Notes under the pieces: generated by a model
Database searches by the model: none
What the model was told of the DNA's origin: nothing
Seen by the model: the letters and a program-made list of their open reading frames with translations, nothing else
Source of the DNA: Sulfurospirillum arcachonense DSM 9755
GTDB lineage: Bacteria > Campylobacterota > Campylobacteria > Campylobacterales > Sulfurospirillaceae
Length of the DNA stretch: 64,000 bases
Reading direction: 5' to 3'
Assembly (NCBI RefSeq): GCF_000597725.1
Contig: NZ_JFBL01000004.1
Span: 118,821-182,820 of the forward strand
Program-made: the position numbers and the translations under genes
Shown: positions 15,297 through 23,533 of the stretch, piece after piece
Position numbering within the stretch: position 1 is the first letter of the stretch
Layout: every line of letters starts with the position of its first letter

Positions 15297-15916
15297 CTTT
15301 CATTCTCCTTTTTTTGTTCTTGGTCTTTAGCTCTTAAAACTTTTAGTTCACTTCCTAATGCTTGTTTTAACCACTTAGGAGTTTTAGGAGCTAAATATTT
15401 AACTTTTTGTTTATCTACATGTAAAAGTTTTTTATATGATTTTGTATTGTCAAAAATCATCTTTTCATCAACTTTATTATAGTAATTTTTTAAATTTTCT
15501 AAAGACCTTTTATATCTTCTAATTACGTCATTTTTAGGAATATCATGTAAGCCTTGTAAAGCACGTTGATTTATACGATTTATATTTTTATTATAGTTTT
15601 CTGTACCAACATATATTAAAGTGGTTTTATACCCCTCTTCTATTGCTTTATCAAGCATTTTTAAATGAGTGTTTCCTGATAATGTAGTTTCAACAATAAA
15701 ATTCTTATTTTCTTTAATATATTCATTCATTTTATTTATTGATATTTTTCCTGCTGCTATATCTTTATTTGATATATTATTTGGTAGCTCTCTTGCTATT
15801 TTATCAGGATCAATAATTAACATATCATTTTTATTTTTTAAATAGCTTTCCGTAAAAGTAGATTTACCACTACCATTTGCACCACCAACAATTATAAAAA
15901 CTGATTTTGAACTCAT
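15293..15916 (-). CDS. Zeta-type toxin kinase
   Basis: The protein has 207 residues with a P-loop GGANGSGKST at residues 11-20 (Lys18), an FIVETTLSG motif (typical substrate site of zeta and related kinases) and LHDIPKNDVIRRYKRSLENL, matching the zeta family GGHDVP...R...SL pattern. Zeta toxins phosphorylate UDP-N-acetylglucosamine or related sugars and block wall synthesis; the exact substrate here is unknown. It overlaps the upstream small gene by four bases (ATGA), the usual antitoxin-toxin arrangement. The C-terminal 35 residues are basic. The GGLH/GGH histidine is present as LHD. Confidence 0.88.
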   Translation of the reverse strand: MSSKSVFIIVGGANGSGKSTFTESYLKNKNDMLIIDPDKIARELPNNISNKDIAAGKISINKMNEYIKENKNFIVETTLSGNTHLKMLDKAIEEGYKTTLIYVGTENYNKNINRINQRALQGLHDIPKNDVIRRYKRSLENLKNYYNKVDEKMIFDNTKSYKKLLHVDKQKVKYLAPKTPKWLKQALGSELKVLRAKDQEQKKENER

Positions 15917-16119
15917 ATATAAACCCTATTAGTTTCGATATACTCTTGTAAATCTTTATCAAACTCACAAATTACTTTCCGACCATCTTTATATTCATGT
16001 ACCCAATTTCCTTGATTATCTTCATAACAAATTGGTAAATTATGTTTGAATGCTTTTTCTCTAGCTACATCTTGAGCACTTTTCGCTGCTTTTAATAAAT
16101 TTTTAGAAATATTATTCAT
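15913..16119 (-). CDS. Putative antitoxin of the zeta-type kinase
   Basis: The protein has 68 residues, with a helical N-terminus (LLKAAKSAQDVAREKAFKHN) and a small beta-like region around GNWVHEYKDGRKVICEFDK. It has a strong RBS (aaggag, 16128-16133) and overlaps the toxin start by four bases. The gap upstream has operator-like repeats. A small protein encoded immediately before a zeta kinase is normally its antitoxin, so this is inferred from context; it is much shorter than the classical epsilon antitoxin family and I cannot align it with one. Confidence 0.7.
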   Translation of the reverse strand: MNNISKNLLKAAKSAQDVAREKAFKHNLPICYEDNQGNWVHEYKDGRKVICEFDKDLQEYIETNRVYI

Positions 16120-16158
16120 TTATTTACTCCTTAGTATGATATATTATATCTAAAGTAT

Positions 16159-16200
16159 CATTAAAATGACATTAAAATGATATCATTATGATATCATAAT
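16159..16200. promoter_or_regulatory. 11-bp-phased operator repeats before the toxin cassette
   Basis: Two ATGATATCAT palindromes (16177-16186 and 16188-16197) and two ATTAAAATGA half-like repeats (16160-16169 and 16171-16180) lie with 11-bp spacing, one helical turn apart. They sit between the antitoxin gene and the ribbon-helix-helix-like gene, upstream of the toxin cassette. Such phased short repeats are typical of cooperative binding by ribbon-helix-helix or related small regulators. Which of the two neighbouring small proteins binds is not shown. Confidence 0.65.
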
Positions 16201-16215
16201 GTAATTATTACAATA

Positions 16216-16443
16216 TCATTTATTTTTATTTCTATGTTGTTGAATAAGCTCTCTTAATCCTTGTTTTGCTAATGCTGAAAATGACATATCCGGAAAACAC
16301 TCATCTAAATCTTTTTGTAAATCTATTGGTATGCCATGAACTGGTTGAGATTTAATCTTATATATTTTAATATCACTTATAGCTTCACTCTTCTTTTTAC
16401 TTAATAGCGTTTTATTATCTACTCTTGTATTCTTCTTTATCAT
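16216..16443 (-). CDS. Ribbon-helix-helix-like small regulator
   Basis: The protein has 75 residues: a basic, probably disordered N-terminus (KKNTRVDNKTLLSKKK) and a C-terminal segment HGIPIDLQKDLDECFPDMSF...LAKQGLRELI that fits a short beta strand followed by two helices, like ParG/Arc-type ribbon-helix-helix proteins. The RBS is AAAAGGAG, seven bases from the ATG, and the start overlaps the upstream stop (TAATG). No ParA-type partner is visible. It probably regulates the cassette through the repeats just downstream; this is inference. Confidence 0.6.
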   Translation of the reverse strand: MIKKNTRVDNKTLLSKKKSEAISDIKIYKIKSQPVHGIPIDLQKDLDECFPDMSFSALAKQGLRELIQQHRNKNK

Positions 16444-16637
16444 TATAAAGCTCCTTTTAAATCATTAATCAATTTTTTCATTTGTTCCGCATGGTTTTTA
16501 AACCAATTATTATAGATACCATTTTCCAAACACTTATCTATTGTTATATCTTCTTTTATCATTATATCTAGCATTTTTGTATTATGAACCCAGTACTCAA
16601 GATTTTCAAACTCTTCTTTTGCTTTTTCTAAGTTCAC
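16443..16637 (-). CDS. Small uncharacterised protein, partner of the regulator
   Basis: The protein has 64 residues from a GTG at 16637 that has AAGAG five bases upstream; a GTG two codons earlier (16643) is also possible but is too close to that RBS. The sequence is helical and acidic (LEKAKEEFENLEYWVHN, HAEQMKKLINDLKG) with no membrane segment. Its stop overlaps the next start, so the two genes form a pair. The regulator-plus-partner layout resembles a toxin-antitoxin or partition accessory pair, but I recognise no family. Confidence 0.5.
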   Translation of the reverse strand: MNLEKAKEEFENLEYWVHNTKMLDIMIKEDITIDKCLENGIYNNWFKNHAEQMKKLINDLKGAL

Positions 16638-16739
16638 TATCACTCTTATATTGAGTAAATATAAGGTTATAATCTATTTCCAATGTTCCTAACTCTTGAA
16701 TTAGATTTTTTGTTTTAATACCTTACAAAATAGCTACCA

Positions 16740-17519
16740 TTACAATAAATTTAGTCCAAGTTCTTTTAGTTTTTTGTATTTATGAAAATGAAAAGTTTTA
16801 TACTCTTTTGTATTAGGTTCTATAAGCACAATATTTTTATCAGAGTTTCGTAAAGCATTTCTAGTTTGATTATATATAAGAATTCTCATAGATTTTTCGA
16901 ACATTTCTAATACATTGTTTGTTTTGAAAAAATTTTGAGGTAAACTTTTTTCAAAAGAGCTTTCTCCAAGGACATCAACAGCTAAAACATTATGATAAGT
17001 TGCTTGATTGATTCCTAAATTTTCACAAAGAAAACCATCTCCATAAGTAATACCATCTATATGTTTTTCTTCAAAGATACCAGGTATGGCAATACTAGAT
17101 AATATAGCATCTTTGATTTTAACATCATCATGAGAATTAAAGACTTTTATGTCTGCATTGGCTAGATTTGTTGCTATGATTTTGAGCGGTATTTTTGTAT
17201 CTTTCATTTTCATATCAGAAAAAACAGTATTTAAAATATTTTCTATTTTTTCACTTTTTATAATGGAGTTGCCAGAAAAAGAAAATTTAAAGATTTTAAA
17301 AAGATTTGAAAATTTTTCAAAGAATAAAAAAATATCTTTTTCTTGCATTCCAATTGCAACGCAAGCGCCTATGATTGAACCCATACTTGTTCCAATGATT
17401 TCTGCAGGAACTAGAGCTTTTTGTTCTAAATCATGAACAATTCCTAGATGAGCTATACCTAAAGCACCACCACCTGATAAGACTAAACTAAAGTTGTTGG
17501 TTTTAAAATTTTTAATCAT
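16740..17519 (-). CDS. Patatin-like phospholipase
   Basis: The protein has 259 residues. SLVLSGGGALGIAHLGI (oxyanion hole, near residues 10-26) is followed by the nucleophile elbow GTSMGS and a catalytic-dyad region ITYGDGF (DGG/DGA in relatives). Patatin-like proteins hydrolyse acyl esters of phospholipids, in the cytosol or at the membrane. I take the ATG at 17519 rather than the GTG at 17534 because homologues usually begin just before the glycine-rich loop. It is divergent from ribH and marks the right border of the accessory island. Confidence 0.88.
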   Translation of the reverse strand: MIKNFKTNNFSLVLSGGGALGIAHLGIVHDLEQKALVPAEIIGTSMGSIIGACVAIGMQEKDIFLFFEKFSNLFKIFKFSFSGNSIIKSEKIENILNTVFSDMKMKDTKIPLKIIATNLANADIKVFNSHDDVKIKDAILSSIAIPGIFEEKHIDGITYGDGFLCENLGINQATYHNVLAVDVLGESSFEKSLPQNFFKTNNVLEMFEKSMRILIYNQTRNALRNSDKNIVLIEPNTKEYKTFHFHKYKKLKELGLNLL

Positions 17520-17559
17520 CTCTAATTGTAACACAAAGTTATTTTTATTAAAATGATAG

Positions 17560-17565
17560 TATAAT
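17560..17565 (+). promoter_or_regulatory. -10 element for the ribH operon
   Basis: TATAAT stands 26 bases before the ribH ATG at 17591 in an AT-rich setting without an obvious -35 box, which is normal for vegetative promoters in Campylobacterota. No FMN riboswitch is seen in the short leader. Confidence 0.55.
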
Positions 17566-17590
17566 GGGAAAAATATATATAAGGAATAAA

Positions 17591-18055
17591 ATGAACATTA
17601 TAGAAGGTCAGTTAGCTTTAGATGGAACAGAAAAAGTAGCGATAATAAATGCAAGATTTAATCATATAATTACAGATAGATTGGTAGAAGGTGCAAGAGA
17701 TTCATATTTACGTCATGGTGGAAATGAAGCTAATCTTGATTTGATTTTAGTTCCAGGTGCATTTGAAGTACCTTTAGCATTGGACAAAGTTTTAGCAAGT
17801 GGTAAGTATGATGCTGTTTGTTGTGTTGGAGCAGTGATTAGAGGAAGTACTCCTCACTTTGATTATGTATCTGCTGAAGCTACAAAAGGTGTAGCAACTT
17901 GTGCTTTAAAATATCAAAAACCAGTAGTGTTTGGTGTTCTTACAACAGATACAATTGAGCAAGCAATAGAAAGAGCAGGAAGTAAAGCAGGAAATAAAGG
18001 GTTTGAAGTAATGACAGGACTTATCGAAATGATAAGCCTTTACAAGAACGTATAA
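17591..18055 (+). CDS. ribH: 6,7-dimethyl-8-ribityllumazine synthase
   Basis: The protein has 154 residues with the family signatures: [42 protein letters not shown] (active-site histidine) and [11 protein letters not shown]. It makes lumazine from ribityl-aminouracil and dihydroxybutanone phosphate, the penultimate step of riboflavin synthesis, as a large icosahedral or pentameric complex. The open frame extends upstream to 17564, but the ATG at 17591 with aaggaa nine to ten bases before it is the normal start. It is followed closely by nusB and pyrF. Confidence 0.97.
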   Translation: MNIIEGQLALDGTEKVAIINARFNHIITDRLVEGARDSYLRHGGNEANLDLILVPGAFEVPLALDKVLASGKYDAVCCVGAVIRGSTPHFDYVSAEATKGVATCALKYQKPVVFGVLTTDTIEQAIERAGSKAGNKGFEVMTGLIEMISLYKNV

Positions 18056-18064
18056 GGAATCATA

Positions 18065-18475
18065 TTGGCAACTAGACATCAAGTAAGAGAAAGCATAGTA
18101 GGATTATTATACGCAAGTGACATTGGTAACGAGGGTATAGATAAATTTGTTGATGAGATTTTTGAAGAGAAAAAAATAAGAAACAATCAACTAGAATTTG
18201 CAAAAGATTTATATAGTGGTATAAAAATAAATTTAGTAGAAGTAGATACAGTTATCAATGAATATTTAAAAGAGTGGAACTTAAGTGAAATAGGAAATAT
18301 AGAACGTGCTATTTTAAGACTTGGAACATATGAACTTCTTCATTCTGATTTAGATGATGCTGTAGTTATAAATGAAGCTATTGAGTTAGCAAAAAAACTT
18401 TGTAATGATACAAGTCCTAAGTTCATCAATGGTGTTTTAGATGCTATTAAAAAAGAGAAGGAAAGTAAAGCGTGA
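18065..18475 (+). CDS. nusB: Transcription antitermination factor NusB
   Basis: The protein has 136 residues, all helical, with [15 protein letters not shown] at the start and [21 protein letters not shown] and [13 protein letters not shown], signature motifs of NusB. It binds boxA RNA with NusE to support rRNA transcription. The start is TTG at 18065 with aaggaa upstream, nine bases after the ribH stop. It overlaps pyrF by four bases. The ribH-nusB pairing is common in Campylobacterota. Confidence 0.95.
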   Translation: MATRHQVRESIVGLLYASDIGNEGIDKFVDEIFEEKKIRNNQLEFAKDLYSGIKINLVEVDTVINEYLKEWNLSEIGNIERAILRLGTYELLHSDLDDAVVINEAIELAKKLCNDTSPKFINGVLDAIKKEKESKA

Positions 18476-19155
18476 AACTTTGTGTCGCGTTAGATTTACC
18501 GAATGCTAAAGAAAATCTTGATTTAGCAAAAGTTTTAAAGAGTGAAGACGTATGGTTAAAAGTAGGTCTTCGCTCCTACATACGAGATGGAAAACCTCTT
18601 TTAGAAGAGTTAAAAGCAATAAATCCAAATTTTAAACTATTTTTGGATTTAAAAGTTTATGATATACCAAATACTATGGCTGATGCTGCAGAATCTATGG
18701 CTGGACTTGGCGTTGATATGTTCAATGTGCATGCCTCAAGTGGTAAAAAAGCTATGAGTATGGTTATGGATAGACTTTGTGATATTCCAAATCCTCCTAT
18801 TGTTTTGGCTGTGACTGCTTTGACAAGTTTTGATGAGCCTTCATTTCAAACAGTTTATAATGAAACAATAGATAAAAAAGCAGCACAATTTGCTAAAGAT
18901 GCTTATGAAAGTGGACTAAATGGAGTTGTGTGTTCTGTTTTTGAAAGTGCACTTATAAAAAGTAGTACTACTCAAAACTTTTTGACTCTCACTCCTGGGA
19001 TTAGACCTTTTGGAGAAGATGCTGGAGATCAACAAAGAGTGGCAAACTTAGAAACTGCAAAAAATGAGATGTCTGACTTTATAGTCGTAGGACGTCCAAT
19101 CTACCAATCAAATGATCCATTAGGTGTAACAAAGAGAATATTAGAAAATATTTAG
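18472..19155 (+). CDS. pyrF: Orotidine-5'-phosphate decarboxylase
   Basis: The protein has 227 residues with the catalytic [11 protein letters not shown] motif (D-x-K-x-x-D, near residues 60-68), VALDLPNA at the start, and [18 protein letters not shown] at the phosphate site. It converts OMP to UMP. The start codon is GTG, overlapping the nusB stop (GTGA). All catalytic residues are visible and length is normal. Confidence 0.97.
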   Translation: MKLCVALDLPNAKENLDLAKVLKSEDVWLKVGLRSYIRDGKPLLEELKAINPNFKLFLDLKVYDIPNTMADAAESMAGLGVDMFNVHASSGKKAMSMVMDRLCDIPNPPIVLAVTALTSFDEPSFQTVYNETIDKKAAQFAKDAYESGLNGVVCSVFESALIKSSTTQNFLTLTPGIRPFGEDAGDQQRVANLETAKNEMSDFIVVGRPIYQSNDPLGVTKRILENI

Positions 19156-19163
19156 GAGACACT

Positions 19164-20645
19164 ATGAAAAAGTTAATGATAAGTACAGTAGTACTTTTGG
19201 GCTTAATAATAGTTGGTCTGGTTGTAGCAATAGCTATGATTGACTTAAATCAGTATAAACCAAAAATAGAACAAGCAGTCAAAGACGCTTCTGGATATGA
19301 TTTAAAAATCAATGGAGATATATCTACATCGTTTTCACCTATTGGTGTGAGTGTTACAGATGTAAGTGTAGCTGTTCCAAAGAAAAAAGCTTTTGTTTCA
19401 TTTAAAAGTTTTGATGTTGCTTTGGAGTTAATACCACTTTTAAAACAAAAAGTAAAAGTAAACTATATTGTTTTATCAAATCTTGATTTAATGATAGAAA
19501 AAATGAAAAATGGTAAGTTTAATTTTGATATAGCTAGTAAAAAAGAAACAGTTTCTAAAACAACAAAAAAGCCAGTTTCTACAACTCAAAAAGAGCCAAC
19601 AAAACTTCCTTTAGTGAATGTAACAGAAGTTAGATTGGAAAATGCAAATGTAACTTATATAGATAACATTTCGAATGCGAAAGCAAATGCAAACAATATA
19701 GATGTCACTATTAATGATATTAGTTTAGACTCTACAAAAGAAAAACTCAAAAGTATTGCTTTTAAAGGTAATGTTAGCATTGAAAAAATCCAATATAACA
19801 AATACACAATTACAAATACAACTTTAGATTTTGATTTAAAAGATGCAATCGCAAACTTAAATAGTATGAAATATACGATTTTTGGATCGCTTGCAAGTGC
19901 AAAAGCTAGAGTAGATATGAGTGGTAAAACACCAAAAGTATCTTTTGAAGAGTTGATCCCTGAGTTAAAATTAGAAAATTTTTCAAAAGAGGTTCTTGAA
20001 AAAGACTTATTAAAAGGAATTGTAAATTCAACAGCAAAATTGTCTTTTGTAGGAAATGATGAGTTGAGTGCAAGAAAGACTCTTGTGGGACATGTTCTAT
20101 TGGATGGAAAAAAAGTTGGTATTAAAGGTTATGATTTAGACAAGATTGTCAAAAGCTACAATGATTTAAAAAGTGGAGATTTGAAAAAATCTGGTGCTTC
20201 TTTTTTAAGTTCTGCTCTTGAAAATACTGCTAAAGGTAAAAGTGCCTTTGATAGTCTTCAAGGTGGGACTACTGCTATTGAGCAGTTACATGTAAAGATT
20301 GATGTATCTAAAAAGATGGCAAACTTGAGTGATGTAGCTATCGCTACTTTAAACAATAGAGTTGCTCTTCAAGGAAGTATCAATTTAGTAGATGAAAGCT
20401 TAAAGGGTGTAAAAGTAGCTATTCTTGATAAACAAGGCTGTGCAAAGTATACACAGGGTATAGAAGGCACACTCTCTGCTCCTACAGGAAAAGGTACAAC
20501 TTCAAGTAAAGTGTCTGTAGAACAAGTTCAAGAAGTCATAGGTATGGTATCTTCATTTTTTGGAAAATCAAAGAAAAAAGCAGCTGCAAAAACAACAGAC
20601 GAAAAGTGTAAAGTATTTTACAATGGAGTTGTAAAACAGCCTTAG
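19164..20645 (+). CDS. AsmA family envelope protein
   Basis: The protein has 493 residues with one N-terminal membrane helix (residues 5-25) followed by the AsmA start IDLNQYKPKIEQAVKDASGYDLKINGDI and a long beta-rich periplasmic part with repeated beta strands of the repeating beta-groove type. AsmA-like proteins are thought to carry phospholipids between membranes. A lysine/threonine-rich linker lies at about 130-150. It begins eight bases after pyrF and probably belongs to the same transcript. Confidence 0.88.
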   Translation: MKKLMISTVVLLGLIIVGLVVAIAMIDLNQYKPKIEQAVKDASGYDLKINGDISTSFSPIGVSVTDVSVAVPKKKAFVSFKSFDVALELIPLLKQKVKVNYIVLSNLDLMIEKMKNGKFNFDIASKKETVSKTTKKPVSTTQKEPTKLPLVNVTEVRLENANVTYIDNISNAKANANNIDVTINDISLDSTKEKLKSIAFKGNVSIEKIQYNKYTITNTTLDFDLKDAIANLNSMKYTIFGSLASAKARVDMSGKTPKVSFEELIPELKLENFSKEVLEKDLLKGIVNSTAKLSFVGNDELSARKTLVGHVLLDGKKVGIKGYDLDKIVKSYNDLKSGDLKKSGASFLSSALENTAKGKSAFDSLQGGTTAIEQLHVKIDVSKKMANLSDVAIATLNNRVALQGSINLVDESLKGVKVAILDKQGCAKYTQGIEGTLSAPTGKGTTSSKVSVEQVQEVIGMVSSFFGKSKKKAAAKTTDEKCKVFYNGVVKQP

Positions 20646-20690
20646 GAATATTTTTTGCTTTTTTTGATTAACTAATCAAAAGGAGTAAAG

Positions 20691-20834
20691 ATGAAACTTT
20701 TAGGTAAAGTAGAAATCATAGTTCAATTAAAAGAAAAAATTGAGCAAATAGAACCTTCTAGTAAAAAAGAAGCTAAAAAGTTGAGAAAGCTTCTAGAAAA
20801 ACTTACAAAAAGTGCTGATGTAAGTTTTATATAA
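20691..20834 (+). CDS. Small lysine/glutamate-rich helical protein
   Basis: The frame of 47 residues has a strong RBS (aaaaggag, eight bases from the ATG) and is entirely helix-like: VEIIVQLKEKIEQI, a short PSS turn, then KKEAKKLRKLLEKLTK, so it may form a helical hairpin. A 9-bp perfect inverted repeat (ttttgatta / taatcaaaa, 20660-20679) lies just before the RBS, and a strong terminator follows. No family is recognised. The good RBS and clean terminator make it a likely real gene. Confidence 0.6.
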   Translation: MKLLGKVEIIVQLKEKIEQIEPSSKKEAKKLRKLLEKLTKSADVSFI

Positions 20835-20838
20835 ATAT

Positions 20839-20880
20839 AATCTGCTTAAAAGGTCGATTTTAAGCAGATTATTATATTTT
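20839..20880 (+). terminator. Rho-independent terminator
   Basis: A perfect 13-bp stem (aatctgcttaaaa / ttttaagcagatt) with a six-base loop (ggtcga) is followed by a T/A-rich run. It closes the small gene at 20691-20834 and isolates the tRNA-Ser promoter. Confidence 0.85.
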
Positions 20881-20885
20881 AATGC

Positions 20886-20891
20886 TATAAT
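20886..20891 (+). promoter_or_regulatory. Extended -10 promoter for tRNA-Ser
   Basis: TGCTATAAT (extended -10, TATAAT at 20886-20891) lies 24 bases before the tRNA start, the spacing expected when transcription begins shortly upstream of the mature 5' end. Confidence 0.6.
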
Positions 20892-20914
20892 TTCGGTCTA
20901 CTTTTTGAGTAACT

Positions 20915-21005
20915 GGACAGGTGGGTGAGTTGGCTGAAACCACATCCCTGCTAAGGATGCGTACTGGTAACGGTACCGAGGGTTCGAATCCCTCCCTGTC
21001 CGCCA
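20915..21005 (+). tRNA. tRNA-Ser (anticodon GCU)
   Basis: The acceptor arms GGACAGG (20915-20921) and CCTGTCC (20995-21001) pair perfectly; discriminator G and encoded CCA follow (to 21005). The anticodon stem-loop has the loop CTGCTAA, giving anticodon GCT, which reads AGC/AGU serine codons. A long variable arm (gtactggtaacggtac) is present as expected for tRNA-Ser, and the T loop is GGTTCGAATCC. It stands alone, with its own promoter. Confidence 0.97.
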
Positions 21006-21181
21006 CTTTATATTCACCAAACATGTATAACTCTATTAATAAAAAATTACTAGTGTCTGATTTCTTTTTGTAATGAGAATAAATTATAAATTTTTTTAAT
21101 GATATAATTATTATTAATATTAAGCTAATTAAGATAAAAGTTTCGCTACTGTTTATAAATAAAAATTATAATGAGTGTATA

Positions 21182-22450
21182 ATGCAAATAGATGACTTAA
21201 TAATTTCTCACTTAACAAAAGAAAGTTTAAAAAGCATTCGAACTTCAGTTTATTGGTTAAATGTAGATGCACAAATTATTTATGTCAATGAGTATGCCGT
21301 AAAAATGTATGGTGGTACACACGAAGAGTTATTGCAAAAAAACATTAGACATATTACTTCAGTTATTAGTGATAGTGAATTCTCAATGAGAAAAAAATCT
21401 ATAGCTGAAGCTCCTCAAGAGTTTGAATCTTTACATGTAAACAAGTTTGGTATTTCTTATCCTGTTCAAGTGACTTCAACTTACTTTGATATAGAAGATA
21501 AAAAAATAATTGTATGCTTTGTTCAAGATTTAACTGCTGTAAAAAAGGCAGAAAAGTTGCTTTATCAGTATGAAAAAATTGTTTCATCTAGTGCAGATTT
21601 AATTTCTTACATAGATAGAGATTATTGTTGTCAAGCTGTTAATCAATCTTTTTGTAATGCATTTGGATTAGATGAAGATGAAATCATAGGAAAGTATGTT
21701 TATGATTTTTTAGACCATGAGATATATGAAAATTATATAAAACCATATTTTGATAAAAGCATATTAGGTGAAAAAATAGATTACTCACAATGGATTATTT
21801 TAAATGATAAAACCAACCATTATATAAAAGTTAATTTTACTCCTTATAAAGTCGGTCAAGAATATGAAGGTGTTGTAATCAATTTTGTTGATATCACAGA
21901 TGAAAAAATTGCAAAAGATCGAATAGAACATATGTCATTACATGATAGTCTAACAGATTTACCCAATAGAAGACTGTTTTATAAAAGAGCCAATCAGATA
22001 CTATCAAAGGCAAGACGTTATGACAAGAGAGTTGCTTTATTGTTTATTGACCTTGATTATTTTAAAGAAGTAAATGACCAATATGGTCATGATATAGGCG
22101 ATGAAGTTTTAATAGAGATTTCACATCGAATGAAAAGAAGATTGCGAAAAGAGGATACTTTAGCTCGTTTGGGTGGGGATGAATTTCTCGTGTTAGTTGA
22201 AAATATTTGTGATAATAAAGGTATTGCTATCTTAGCACAAGAGCTTCTCAATGAATTTGTCAAACCAATAATCACTACGAATAATAAAAGCTTAAGTATT
22301 TCTGGAAGTATTGGAATTTCTATTTTTCCTGATGATGCACAAGATATTGATAAGCTAGTTACATTAGCTGATAATTTAATGTATAGGGCAAAAGAAGAGG
22401 GGAAAAATAAATATGTTTTTGAAAGTCAACCAAAAATACAATTTATATAA
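21182..22450 (+). CDS. PAS-PAS-GGDEF diguanylate cyclase
   Basis: The protein has 422 residues without membrane segments. Two PAS-like sensor domains occupy about residues 10-120 and 130-245; the GGDEF domain follows from about 250, with DSLTDLPNRR, DLDYFKEVNDQYGHDIGD and an intact GGDEF active site at 331-335. An inhibitory RxxD site (RKED) lies five residues before it. It therefore should make cyclic di-GMP from GTP, with product feedback, in the cytosol. No EAL domain is present. What the PAS domains bind is unknown. It is a single gene after tRNA-Ser; the 176 bases before it show no other feature. Confidence 0.93.
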   Translation: MQIDDLIISHLTKESLKSIRTSVYWLNVDAQIIYVNEYAVKMYGGTHEELLQKNIRHITSVISDSEFSMRKKSIAEAPQEFESLHVNKFGISYPVQVTSTYFDIEDKKIIVCFVQDLTAVKKAEKLLYQYEKIVSSSADLISYIDRDYCCQAVNQSFCNAFGLDEDEIIGKYVYDFLDHEIYENYIKPYFDKSILGEKIDYSQWIILNDKTNHYIKVNFTPYKVGQEYEGVVINFVDITDEKIAKDRIEHMSLHDSLTDLPNRRLFYKRANQILSKARRYDKRVALLFIDLDYFKEVNDQYGHDIGDEVLIEISHRMKRRLRKEDTLARLGGDEFLVLVENICDNKGIAILAQELLNEFVKPIITTNNKSLSISGSIGISIFPDDAQDIDKLVTLADNLMYRAKEEGKNKYVFESQPKIQFI

Positions 22451-22464
22451 AATAAATAACTTTT

Positions 22465-22749
22465 TTATTTTCCTCTTGAAGTTATCTCTATAAGATGGAA
22501 ACCAAATTGAGTTTTAACTGGTCCGTGTACTACATGTAGAGCCTCATTAAAAATGACTTTATCAAATTCTTTTACCATTTGACCATTTTTAAATTTTCCT
22601 AAATCACCACCTTTTTTTCCTGAAGGACATTTTGAAAATTTTTTTGCTGCTTTTTCAAAAGTAATTTCTTTTGTAATTATCTCTTTTTTTAATTTTTTAC
22701 ATAATTTTTCTGTTTGTACAAGGATATGTCTTGCTGATGCTATTGCCAT
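22465..22749 (-). CDS. Parvulin-type peptidyl-prolyl isomerase
   Basis: The protein has 94 residues, a single PpiC/parvulin domain: ASARHILVQTE at the start, FEKAAKKFSKCPSGKKGGDLGKF in the middle and GPVKTQFGFHLIEI at the end, all family motifs. There is no signal peptide, so it acts in the cytosol, catalysing proline cis-trans isomerisation. It matches the size of small E. coli PpiC. It converges with the GGDEF gene upstream. Confidence 0.93.
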   Translation of the reverse strand: MAIASARHILVQTEKLCKKLKKEIITKEITFEKAAKKFSKCPSGKKGGDLGKFKNGQMVKEFDKVIFNEALHVVHGPVKTQFGFHLIEITSRGK

Positions 22750-22824
22750 AATAAACTTTCATAATAGTAGATATTTTTAAAAAGATTATACCAAAATTTA
22801 TAAAAACTAAGTAGTGTTGAAATA

Positions 22825-23415
22825 TTAGTAAAATAGTTTTGTTATATCATCTATAGGAGATATACTTGAGCATTCTTTTATAAATATTCCTTTTGCTAAA
22901 AGAGAGTTTTTTAACCCTTCTCCTATTTGTTCTGAAATCCAATAATTAACATGATATTTTTTTAAAAATTCAGGTAAAACTTGTGATGGTTTAATCTCTT
23001 CTTGCAAAATGGGATTTGAGATATAGTTTATTCCAATAATTTTTTTATTTTTGATATGAATCAACGCAATTAGAGGGTTTTTGTTTGAGAGATTAGAAAA
23101 GTCTCCTTCTTTATTTGTACTAAGGGCTACTACAAATTTATCTTTGTTATCAACGATATGCAATTCATAACCTAAAATAATAGCAGTAGATATTTTTTTG
23201 CGTGCACTTTTTATAATTCTTGATAGTGTGGGCCTTGAAACATTCATTTGTTTAGCCGCATCTTCTTGGTATTGACCTTGATAGTCCATCAGAAAAATAG
23301 CTTCCATCTCATCACTATTTATCTCCATTGTACCAACGTATTTTTCTACTATTGGAGTGAATTTTCTACAGTGAGGCTTAAAACAACAATTTCTTTGTAT
23401 TTTATTTCTTCCCAT
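22825..23415 (-). CDS. DUF134 DNA-binding protein with NifX/B-like C-terminus
   Basis: The protein has 196 residues. The N-terminal half carries a DUF134-type helix-turn-helix (MEAIFLMDYQGQYQEDAAKQMNVSRPTLSRIIKSARKKI is the pattern, seen in parts at about 38-75) preceded by three cysteines (NCCFKPHC, residues 9-16). The C-terminal half resembles the dinitrogenase iron-molybdenum cofactor domain (GEGLKNSLLAKGI). DUF134 proteins are presumed metal- or redox-responsive regulators. It is divergent from the SLAC1/TehA-type transporter, which is a plausible target. Confidence 0.82.
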   Translation of the reverse strand: MGRNKIQRNCCFKPHCRKFTPIVEKYVGTMEINSDEMEAIFLMDYQGQYQEDAAKQMNVSRPTLSRIIKSARKKISTAIILGYELHIVDNKDKFVVALSTNKEGDFSNLSNKNPLIALIHIKNKKIIGINYISNPILQEEIKPSQVLPEFLKKYHVNYWISEQIGEGLKNSLLAKGIFIKECSSISPIDDITKLFY

Positions 23416-23480
23416 TACTATCCTTTATGTACACATATAATAGCAAAATTTAATTAAATTTTAATTGACATATGTTCAAA

Positions 23481-23494
23481 AAGAATGTATTCTT
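23481..23494. promoter_or_regulatory. Inverted repeat in the DUF134/transporter gap
   Basis: AAGAAT-GT-ATTCTT, a perfect inverted repeat with 6-bp arms, lies between the divergent genes. A TTGACA stands at 23465-23470 and AT-rich -10-like sequence follows the repeat, so the site overlaps a likely promoter of the transporter gene. It may be the binding site of the DUF134 protein; this is inferred from position. Confidence 0.45.
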
Positions 23495-23533
23495 ATAAAA
23501 ATAATTATTATATGTAATATCTAGGAGAAGTAG

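Noticed and set aside
15260..15303. ATG at 15303-15301 as the start of the small secreted protein
   Set aside because: That ATG is in another frame and stops after 13 codons; the signal peptide is only in the frame beginning at ATA.
157..16739. Integrase or transposase marking the island
   Set aside because: No tyrosine or serine recombinase, or insertion-sequence transposase, is encoded in the island as given.
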